Positions 1-8,336 of a stretch of 64,000 nucleotides of DNA are shown here, piece by piece (within the stretch, counting starts at the first letter, position 1; each line of letters opens with the position of its first letter). A program made the position numbers and the translations under genes. The stretch spans positions 1,674,001-1,738,000 of the forward strand of contig OY723272.1 of assembly GCA_963210315.1 (NCBI GenBank). Direction: 5' to 3'. The DNA is from Rhynchopus euleeides. Taxonomy: Eukaryota > Euglenozoa > Diplonemea > Diplonemida > Diplonemidae. Under the pieces are notes generated by a model, which worked only from the letters and a program-made list of their open reading frames with translations, was not told the DNA's origin and did no database searches.

Positions 1-50
1 TGCATTCTGGTGTCTTTGACATGACAGGATGCACACAACACGTGCGTCAA

Positions 51-290
51 TGTGTCTTTCCTGCTTCACGCTTCCTTCTCTCGTTGCGGGCGGTGTCTCA
101 CCACACCGCCCTGTGGACGAGTCTTCTCCTGACGTGCACCGCAAGGAGGTATGCAGCGACCGTGCACCACGTCGCTGTGTGCCTGTTGTGGTGCGTGTCT
201 TGTTTTATTGCAACCCACGTGCTGCTGTTCAGTGTCGGCAACGCGTGGACGCATGTCCTGATGACCCGAACAGTTGTGCAGCATGACCCA
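51..290 (+). promoter_or_regulatory. Conserved upstream block of SCP2 copy 1
   Basis: About 240 bases, nearly identical to 1100-1354, 39660-39914 and 40706-40955, each ending 100 to 155 bases before an SCP2 start codon. The block holds a 9-bp hairpin (GGGCGGTGT paired with ACACCGCCC, 88-111). The promoter role is inferred from its fixed position before four SCP2 copies. This copy has the short TTCTCC form and lacks a 10-base unit present in the others. Confidence 0.5.
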
Positions 291-444
291 CCCCACTCCT
301 TTGCCATCATTGCCCTCCGATGCGAATCACTGTTGAGTGCACTTCCCAACAGGGCACCCTGTCATGACCCAACGCACACCATCATAACCAGCCCACACAC
401 CCCACCACCAGCCCACACACCCACACACAACAAACACCGTCACA

Positions 445-783
445 ATGGCCGCCGTGTTCTTCCAGAAGATCAACGAGGCGCTGTCCACGCCTGAGGGGAA
501 GGAGGCCGCGAAGAAGGTGAACGAGGTGATCTCGTACGAGTTCCCGGACACGGGTGCGGAGTACGTGATGGACCTGAAGGCGGCAAAGGCGTACAAGGGG
601 AAGCACGACGACCCCGCATGCACCTTCAAGATGGACGAGAAGGTGTTCCTGGACCTCGCGTCTGGCAAGGCCGACGCCATGGGCCTCTTCATGGAGGGGA
701 AGGTGGAGCTGGACGGTGACACCGACGTGGCCATGAAGCTGCAGAAGGTGCTGAAGGCGCTGGGCAACACGGCCAAGCTGTGA
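445..783 (+). CDS. SCP2 sterol-carrier domain protein, copy 1
   Basis: A 112-residue stand-alone SCP2 domain, close to the size of the family's single-domain members. SCP2 proteins bind and move sterols, fatty acids and acyl-CoAs. The C-terminus is AKL, which fits the peroxisomal PTS1 signal and is also how animal SCP2 ends, so a peroxisomal location is likely. The ATG follows a CA-rich leader (CAACAAACACCGTCACA) shared by all five copies in the window, which fixes the start. No intron is needed. The protein is identical to the other four copies; the DNA differs only at synonymous sites. It is the partner of the copy at 40052. Confidence 0.93.
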   Translation: MAAVFFQKINEALSTPEGKEAAKKVNEVISYEFPDTGAEYVMDLKAAKAYKGKHDDPACTFKMDEKVFLDLASGKADAMGLFMEGKVELDGDTDVAMKLQKVLKALGNTAKL

Positions 784-1099
784 GCGGTGCCCAGGCCGTG
801 AGTGTTGCTGACGGCGTGAGTCTGCATCAGACAAAGAAGACGTGTCGATATCCCTAAGAGTGGTGCGCTGCTCTGACGGCCATGCCACCCTGCCTGGTTA
901 TTGGGAGTGCTGCTGCTCGCAGCAGGATCTGTTGCGATTGATCGGAATCAAGACTGCGGCAGATTTTTTCGTGTGTGTTCATGGACCACGTTGCCACGTC
1001 GCGTGTGCAGCGCGTGTGGTGCCATCACCGCCGCGCTGTGCTGCGTTATCTGCAAGGTCGGGGCGATTCCCCTTCGGCTGATGTGTGCACGTGCGTCTG
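784..1099 (+). repeat. SCP2 downstream spacer, type 1
   Basis: This spacer between SCP2 copies 1 and 2 is nearly identical to 40391-40705, downstream of copy 4. It differs from the spacers after copies 2, 3 and 5. No gene is seen in it; it probably holds the 3' UTR of copy 1 and the start of the next regulatory block. Confidence 0.7.
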
Positions 1100-1354
1100 T
1101 GTGTCTTTCCTGCTTCACGCTTCCTTCTCTCGTTGCGGGCGGTGTCTCACCACACCGCCCTGTGGACGAGTCTTCTCCTTCTCCTGACGTGCACCGCAAG
1201 GAGGCACGCAGCGACCGTGCACCACGTCGCTGTGTGCCTGTTGTGGTGCGTGTCTTGTTTTATTGCAACCCACGTGCTGCTGTTCAGTGTCGGCAACGCG
1301 TGGACGTGTCCATACCATGTCCTGATGACCCGAACAGTTGTGCAGCATGACCCA
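1100..1354 (+). promoter_or_regulatory. Conserved upstream block of SCP2 copy 2
   Basis: Same block as at 51-290, here with the long TTCTCC-TTCTCC form and the extra 10-base unit. It lies about 145 bases before the start codon of copy 2. Confidence 0.5.
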
Positions 1355-1497
1355 CCCCACTCTTGCCGTGCTTGAGGACAGTGTTCAGTCTGTGTGCCAG
1401 CAGGTCACCTGTCACATGCCATCACCTCCCACACAGCACAAACGACACACACCCCACCACCAGCCCACACACCCCACACACAACAAACACCGTCACA

Positions 1498-1836
1498 ATG
1501 GCCGCCGTGTTCTTCCAGAAGATCAACGAGGCGCTGTCCACGCCTGAGGGGAAGGAGGCCGCGAAGAAGGTGAACGAGGTGATCTCGTACGAGTTCCCGG
1601 ACACGGGTGCGGAGTACGTGATGGACCTGAAGGCGGCGAAGGCGTACAAGGGGAAGCACGACGACCCCGCATGCACCTTCAAGATGGACGAGAAGGTGTT
1701 CCTGGACCTTGCGTCTGGCAAGGCTGACGCCATGGGCCTCTTCATGGAGGGGAAGGTGGAGCTGGACGGTGACACCGACGTGGCCATGAAGCTGCAGAAG
1801 GTGCTGAAGGCGCTGGGCAACACGGCGAAGCTGTGA
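1498..1836 (+). CDS. SCP2 sterol-carrier domain protein, copy 2
   Basis: A 112-residue protein identical to copy 1, with C-terminal AKL (PTS1-like). It differs from copy 1 only at synonymous positions, for example CTT for CTC before the alanine of DLASG, and GCT for GCC in the KADAM stretch. Its 3' flank (to 2129) matches that of the copy at 41079 rather than that of copy 1, so copies 2 and 5 are the corresponding members of the two duplicated blocks. Role as for copy 1: lipid transfer, probably peroxisomal. Confidence 0.93.
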   Translation: MAAVFFQKINEALSTPEGKEAAKKVNEVISYEFPDTGAEYVMDLKAAKAYKGKHDDPACTFKMDEKVFLDLASGKADAMGLFMEGKVELDGDTDVAMKLQKVLKALGNTAKL

Positions 1837-2617
1837 ACAGTGCCCTTCTGAATATTTTTCTGTTGCGAGCAGTGTGCTCCACACAACGTAACGTGCTGCG
1901 GCTCGGCCTCGGCCTCCGACGTGTGCCGCGTGTAACCTGTGCCGTGTGAGCCGCAAAGCGACACGTGTGCCCTGCGCGTGGTGCCTCACCGCCGCACCCC
2001 ACACGCTGCCCGCCTGCGGCGGCAGGCAACCCCGCCACGCGAGACCTCCTCGCTGACGCACCGCCTGCCTTGCCCCCCACCTTGCCCTACCCATGCCTGG
2101 CTGGTGCGTGCCACCACCCGACCCCTCCGCGAGCAGGCCCCCACCCCCCACCCCACCCCCACCCCAGGCCCCTTGCCCCCACCCCGCTACCCGGGGCTAC
2201 CTCCCCTGAAAACTGTGTGGGAAGGCTTCCCATACCATGACGGGCACTTGTGCCAGGAGTATGAAACAGCAGGGGGTGGCTCCCCTGGACCATGACGGGT
2301 GCTTGCATCGGGAGTCCTGAACAGATGGTGAGGCGTCTCCGTGCTCCCTTGTGGGCACGGCAAGCCACTCTGGTAGCACCAGGGCAGAAACGGCGCCAAG
2401 GGATAACCAAGTCTGGAGACTCATACGAACCTAGACCAGGCTCACTACAAGCAGCCTTCGGGTTGCGTCTAGAAGTAGTTGACACCCTCCCACCCGACAC
2501 GCATGTGCAGGGTCCCCGAAGTAAAAAACTGTCACCTCCTGTGACATCGCTTGCCCACCTGTTCTTTTTTTCATCGTCTCATCCAGAGGGTCTTTACTGG
2601 GCCGTACACAGGACAAA
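1837..2617. other. Spacer between SCP2 copy 2 and IMPDH
   Basis: The first 290 bases are the shared 3' flank of the duplicated block. Then comes a C-rich tract (about 2120-2200). Next are two related short motifs around 2231-2263 and 2281-2317 built on CCATGACGGG; the second recurs at 36961-36998. The last 80 bases hold a T-rich tract and CATCCAG shortly before the IMPDH start. No gene is seen. Confidence 0.6.
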
Positions 2618-4737
2618 ATGTCGAAGCGTGCAGGTGAGACCGCACAGGACTCGGCGAAGAAGCCGCGCATCGACACGTCGAACCCTGGGTGGCCTGGCCA
2701 CTTCGACCAGGATGGCTGCACCGTGCCCGAGGTGATGGCACAGGGGTCTGGCCTTACCTACGACGACATCCTCCTCCTCCCAAGCTACATCGACTTCGGT
2801 GCTGACGACGTCAGCCTGGAGTGCAAGCTGACCCGCAACATCACCCTGAAGGCGCCCTTCGTGTCCTCCCCCATGGACACCGTGACCGAGGAGGCCATGG
2901 CGACCGCGCTCGCTCTGCAGGGCGGGATCGGCATCATCCACAACAACATGGAGCCTGACGTGCAGGCCGCGCAGGTCGCCGCAGTGAAGCGCTTCCGCAA
3001 CGGCTTCATCCTGGCACCTAAGGTGCTGTCCCCTGAGAGCCTTGTGTCTGACGCGCACGAGCTGACGGAGCAGATGGGCTTCAGCGGTATCCCCATCACC
3101 GAGGGTGGCAAGCCGCACGGCAAGCTGCTCGGGCTGATCTGCCGCAAGGACATCGACACCGTGAAGGATGACCTGCCCCTGAGCTCTGTGATGGTGAAGC
3201 GTTCGACCCTCATTGTCGGGAAGACGACTGCCTCGAAGCCCATCACCCTGACGCAGGCGCAGGACCTGCTGCACTCCTCCAAGAAGGGCTACCTGCCTGT
3301 GGTGGACGAGGCGGACAACCTCGCCATGATGTGCAGCCGCGAGGACACCAGCAAGCAGAAGGACTTCCCCCTGGCGTCGCTGGACAGCCGCCAGCAGCTG
3401 CTCTGCGGGGCGGCCATCGGCACCCGTGACGACGACAAGGTGCGCGCCACGAAGCTGGTCGAGGCGGGGTGCGACGTGCTGGTGATCGACTCCTCGCAGG
3501 GCAACTCCCTCTTCCAGATCAACATGGTGCGCTGGCTGAAGGCGAACTTCCCCACCACCGACGTGGTTGCGGGCAACGTCGTCACCAAGGGGCAGGCAAA
3601 GAACCTGATTGACGCAGGCGCTGACGGCCTCCGTGTGGGCATGGGCGCCGGGTCCATCTGCATCACACAGGAGGTGATGGCGGTCGGCCGCCCTCAGGCC
3701 ACCGCTGTCTTCAAGGTGGCTGAGGTATGCGACAGTACCACAGCGCAGGGGTGGGGCAGGGTGTGGGTGGGTGGGGGGTAGGGACATCTCTCCTCTGTCC
3801 GACACGACGCTGGTGTGATCCAACCGGGTGGGATCGGGATGCCCGTGAGTGGGTGCCATGTGTGGATGCATCATGTCGCGGGGTGGGGTGGGGTTGATGG
3901 AGGTAACATTTTTCAGGGCTGCGTGTGTTGAAACTGCCACCGCCACCACCACCACCACACACCTCCTGCAGTACGCCACGAAGGAGTGCGGCATCCCTGT
4001 GATTGCTGACGGTGGTATCAAGAACGTGGGGCACATTGCCAAGGCGCTGACGTTCGGCGCGTCGACGGGGATGCTTGGCGGTCTGCTCGCGGGCACCGCC
4101 GAGACCCCCGGTGAGTACTTCTTCTCCAACGGGCAGCGCCTGAAGAAGTACCGTGGCATGGGCTCCATCGACGCCATGCAGCAGGGCAAGGAGTCGGGCA
4201 AGCGCTACCTGTCCGAGAAGCAGAAGGTGCAGGTCGCCCAGGGTGTGTCGGGGAGCGTGGCGGACAAGGGGTCTGTGCACGCCTTCGTGCCGTACCTCTA
4301 CAAGGGCCTGCAGCAGGCCTGCCAGGACATCGGCTACCGCACCTTTGGGATCGTGCGCGAGGAGATGGTATGGCATCGGGGGATGTGTTTACACCTGGGT
4401 GGGGTGGGGTGGGGTGGGGGGTGAAAAGGGGTGTTTTTAGCCGTGCAGTGCAGCGCGGCTGGTCTACGAAACGTGCTGCTCCACACATTGCCTGCGTCGC
4501 TCCACACGGTTGTGACTGCAGTGGAGGGTGGCGAGGAGGCTCGCCTCCTGAATGCTGGGCACAGCGGGACCCGAGTCCTCTTGCGGATCACCGAGACATC
4601 TCACTACACCACACCCACCCACACCCACACAGTACAAGGGTGAGGTGCGTTGCGAGCGTCGCACCCACGCCGCGCAGGCAGAGGGCGGTGTGCACGGCTT
4701 GCTCTCATACGAGAAGAAGCTGTTCCACACCAACTAG
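2618..4737 (+). CDS. Inosine-5'-monophosphate dehydrogenase (three exons)
   Basis: Oxidises IMP to XMP with NAD+, the committed step of guanine nucleotide synthesis. Exons are 2618-3724, 3972-4367 and 4633-4737, all joined in phase 0, giving 535 residues against about 514 in animals. Both introns (247 and 265 bases) are GT-AG. Exon 1 carries the early barrel motif [12 protein letters not shown], a CBS-pair insertion around residues 120-240, and the catalytic loop GSICITQE with the active cysteine near residue 348. Exon 2 starts at [15 protein letters not shown], which joins the barrel strand cleanly. Exon 3 gives the usual end (YKGEVR ... [14 protein letters not shown]). The C-terminus is HTN, so there is no PTS1 of the kind seen on glycosomal IMPDHs. 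The start codon is the first ATG of the open frame. Introns are GT-rich near the 5' end and CA-rich near the 3' end. Confidence 0.95.
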
Positions 4738-5161
4738 TCTGGCTTTCGATCACCCCCTGCTCCCACAGCCCCCCCACGACGCGTGACCTCAACTCTCATC
4801 GACGCCCCTTTGTGTCCGAGCCCACTGTTCACAGGACTGTATCAATGACCCCTTCCCCCCAAACACGCTGTGCTCTGACTGCTTTCTGACAGCGGTGATT
4901 CGGTGGATTTTTTTATCGATTGATAGAGAGCAGGGTATAAGATAGACTTTTTTTCTGGCGCCGTTTTCCGGTTTTTCTGGTTTTGAAAATTTTTCGCGCG
5001 CGCCTTCGGCGCGCGCGACCCGCGCAAACCCTCCCAGAATCTGAGAGGGCCCGGTGCCTGCGCGCGTCCTGTCGTACTGAGGCTGCTTGGTGGGGCAGGC
5101 GCAGCAGCTGCTTTGAAAGTTTGGACTCTCGCCCAAAAAACCGGTCTGGTGCAATGCTTTT

Positions 5162-5228
5162 ACACAGGGGGGTCTGGGGGGCGGAGCCCCCCAGCCGCCG
5201 GAGGCCACGGTAGTGAACATCTGTTCCC
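5162..5228 (+). repeat. GC hairpin repeat, copy 1
   Basis: Contains GGGGGGCGGAGCCCCCC followed by AGCCGCCGGAGGCCACGG and AACATCTGTTC. The first part folds on itself. Copies 2 and 3 lie at 7194-7252 and 7367-7430 with about 90 percent or better identity over 60 bases. No coding role is seen. Confidence 0.8.
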
Positions 5229-7193
5229 TACAGTCTGGATTCGCTTGTAAGTAGGAAGGCTTCGCTGTATCGCAGCCCGGCCAGCAGGAGATCACTGGTC
5301 CTTGAGGGTTCAACCTTCAGGGTGGAGGAGGACGGGGGAGCGACCACTCGTGACAGGTGTGCGTTGTGGGTGGAGTGGGTGCACGACAGAATGGCCAAAG
5401 GGTCCACGAGATCTCTGCACACATTCCGTTATCGAAGAGATGGGCACCTAGCTGTGACGACAGGCAACAAACAAATCTCATCTGTTAGTTGCCCCCAATA
5501 GGCTTGGCGACCTTCAAGACTGCTTGAAAGTCGTTTGAGTTCTCGTCTCAGCCCTCCAGACTGCAGTCTTAGACTCCCTCTTAGACATGGTGGCTGGAGT
5601 CCACCATGTGTGCACCTTCAAAACAGAAGAGACCTGCATGACGAGGGCATCACCACCCACCGGGCCACCCGCTAGGTCCATTTTTCTTCTCCGCTTCTCT
5701 GCCTTCTTTGGACTATTGGAGCTCTGTGCGGATCACGATGGGGTCACTTTCTATTTTTTTATGGCGTTTTTTCTGACTGTTTTACTGTCCCAAAATCACA
5801 AAAAAAACCGCCAAAAATGAGACCGACCTTTTTTTTTTTCCAGAAAACCGGGAACCGGGAAACCCTGGTTTTGAAAACCGGAAAACCAGACCTATCTTAT
5901 CCCCTGATAGAGAGAGATACATATCATTATTGCAAAGAATCCGGTCATCCTTTTCTTCTTCATTTTTTCCCTCTCTGAGAGGGGGGGGGGTCCTCGCTGC
6001 GGTGCCGTAAATGGTGGGGTTTGGTGAGTGCCACCCTTTTTTTCTTCCTTCTTTTTGTGAGCGTCTCAGCTCTCAGAGAGAGAGTGAGTGAGAGAAAAAA
6101 AACGTCGAACTTTTTCCGAACACCCTGTCGATAGTGGGGATCCCCTTTTTTGCTTTTTTTGCAGTTTGTTTTATTTTTGTTGACACAGGTGTGAAGGGGG
6201 TGGTGCAAGCAAATGTGTGGGGCAACGTCACTTATGTGCCGCTCCAGCGTGGGGGGGTGACGAGAGAAGAAGAAATCACTCGGGATCAGAGAAGGGCGCG
6301 ATCGGTGTTCGCCGATTCGCAACACTTCCACGTGGTGCTGGTCTTGGTCGTTTTCCGCAGCACGTTATATTTTGTCAAGAATTCGGAAAAAAAGATAAAG
6401 GGACCACGCGCAGCTCCCCCCCGCCTGCCACTCCTCCACCATCCCGTCAGACCGGCAGTCGTCGATGCCAACAAAAATACACACGACATGTCCTCAATTC
6501 GTTGGACAAACGGTGCCAGGACAGTGCTTCTCAGATTCATATTCTGTTCCTCCATCCTCTGTATGCAAAAGGCACCCCCTTCTCGGAGCCGATTTGCGCA
6601 GCTAACGGTTGTAATGCTGGGCAGGGTGGTCCTCACTGAAAGGCCTGAAAACCTGGAATGGCAACATTTTATTTTTGTGCAAGCAAAAGCCTCTCCCAAA
6701 TACGGAAGGGGGCAAGGCAAGTGGCTTTGCCTTGGTGGTGACGGGAAGGGTGGAATGGAAAGCCGAGGCGGGTGCACGGGGCGATGGGGCCGAGTCACGT
6801 GAGAACGAAAATTTGGGTTTTGAGTGGATATGGGGTGGTATTCTGTGGAATCGCGCGATCACCAGGCCTGTCGCTAACTTTTCGATTTTGGAGATTTGGT
6901 GGGTTGACGCTCCTGTTTTGGGGGGGGATCAGGGGGGAAAACACTAGGGGTCAATTTTTCTCGCGCGCGCTTCGCGCGCGCTCGTGTTGTTGCCAAATTT
7001 TCCCATCGGTGGACCACTAGGTGGGCACGGTGTGAGGCGCTGGGTTCCTTCCGTGGTTCCTCTCCCGCTCGCGCCGTCGGGTGCCGGAGGAAACCAAAAA
7101 ATGGCTTTCGGGACCATGATTTCGACGCTGCCCCCTGATATGTCACGGCCGTCAAAGCGCAAGGACTTGGTTACTAGACGGGCACGCGAGATG

Positions 7194-7252
7194 GGGGGTC
7201 TGGGGGGCAGGGCCCCCCAGCCGCCGGAGGTCACGGTAGTGAGCATCTGTTC
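7194..7252 (+). repeat. GC hairpin repeat, copy 2
   Basis: Same family as 5162-5228, with GGCAGGGCC in place of GGCGGAGCC in the loop and GTCACGG for GCCACGG. Confidence 0.8.
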
Positions 7253-7366
7253 ATTGTGGGCGTACAGATTCTGTGTGAGTTGGCTGCGTCCTCCTGAGGC
7301 TACTGGAGTGGGTGGATTCCCTGACCCGGTGGGAATCGAATGACTTGAGTACGAGACATACGCCAC

Positions 7367-7430
7367 AGGGGGGTCTGGGGGGCGGAGCCCCCCAGCCGCC
7401 GGAGGCCACGGTAGTGAGCATCTGTTCCTG
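7367..7430 (+). repeat. GC hairpin repeat, copy 3
   Basis: Nearly identical to copy 1 at 5162-5228 through the ATCTGTTCC end. It lies only 115 bases after copy 2. Confidence 0.8.
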
Positions 7431-7448
7431 CAAAACCATACTCTCTTC

Positions 7449-7712
7449 GACGTCGACCCAGTGAAAGTGGGTTGACGCTTGGTCGACGCTTGGTGAGCGT
7501 CGACCCAGTGTAACCGGGCCAACGCTAGGTTAGCGTCGACCCAGTGTAATAAATGGGTTGACGCTTGGTCCAGGCTTGAATGGCAACCCAGTTCCACTAG
7601 GTCGACGCTCCAAGCCTCGACCAAGCGTCAACCCAGTCCACTGGGTCGACGCTGGGTCGACGCTTTTTTATGGGGGGGGAAACCCAAAATCACTGGGTCG
7701 ACGGTCGACGCT
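7449..7712. repeat. GTCGACCCAGTG direct and inverted repeat field
   Basis: At least eight short units of CGTCGACCCAGT or its reverse complement ACTGGGTCGACG, mixed with AAGCGTCAACCCAGT variants, on both strands within 260 bases. Many GTCGAC (6-bp palindrome) centres result. It would fold into several hairpins. No ORF is convincing. Confidence 0.7.
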
Positions 7713-8336
7713 TAGCGACATGCCTGCGCGATCACCCAGCGAAATCCCGGGGGGGGGGGGGGGTAGGGGATGGGGGTTGTGGGGGCTGTGTGTCGACCGG
7801 GTGTATTGTGTGTGGTGTGTCCTTTTTGCGCTGATCAGAGTTTGTGCAAAAAAAAACAATACCCCGTTGGCCTCAAGCCGTATGCACCGGTGGTGCTATC
7901 CCACACCCAAACCCAAAACTGCCCCCTTTTGAGCGAGGAGAGGATTTCAGATATCCTGTATCCCTTTCTGGCACAACAGATCAACGCTTGGCAAAGAGAG
8001 CCTGCAATTTGTTTCATCCTGTCCTGTGTACCCTGTATCCACACACGCACACCACACCCCACCCCCTCCACCCCAGGCACACATACACAACACTATGGGT
8101 GGCCCACCGGCTCTCCCGAGCTCAGCATCAGCCCCCTGTGCCGCTTAGATACCCCGACCCTAACCCACCCCACCCCCCCCCCAGCCCACACACAGGCCCT
8201 CCGCAGTGCGGAAAGGCTTCTGATATTGGACGTTCTGTGCGCAACACACAGGCCAGAATAAGAAGAGGGGCTTGCAGCCACACGTGGCGGGCTACCCTCT
8301 GCTACCCCTGCTGCTGCTGCTGCTGTCTCTGCTGCG

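Larger units (their letters stand above)
1..2129 (+). repeat. Segmental duplication block, left copy
   Basis: This block matches 39610-41710 in the same orientation, including two SCP2 genes, their upstream blocks and the spacers. The match stops after the shared sequence GACCCCTCCG, at 2129 here and 41710 there. The left edge of the match lies outside the window, so the array probably continues to the left. Differences are scattered substitutions and small indels, for example a 6-bp TTCTCC unit and a 10-bp unit in the upstream block. Confidence 0.9.
4738..8336. other. Repeat-rich spacer without a convincing gene
   Basis: 3.6 kb between IMPDH and the DZIP1-like gene. It holds GC palindromes (4997-5020, 6960-6982), three copies of a GC hairpin repeat (listed separately), a GTCGACCCAGTG repeat field at 7449-7712, and homopolymer runs. 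Open frames such as 6134-6802 have no recognisable domain and a composition unlike the neighbouring genes. Confidence 0.6.

Noticed and set aside
1405-2151. Minus-strand ORFs over the SCP2 genes
   Set aside because: Shadows of SCP2 codons, seen again at each copy.
2594-4201. 535-residue minus-strand ORF over IMPDH
   Set aside because: Shadow of the GC-rich IMPDH exons; no domain.
6134-6802. 222-residue ORF in the IMPDH-DZIP1 spacer
   Set aside because: No domain, overlapping frames equally open, AT- and G-run composition unlike the genes.
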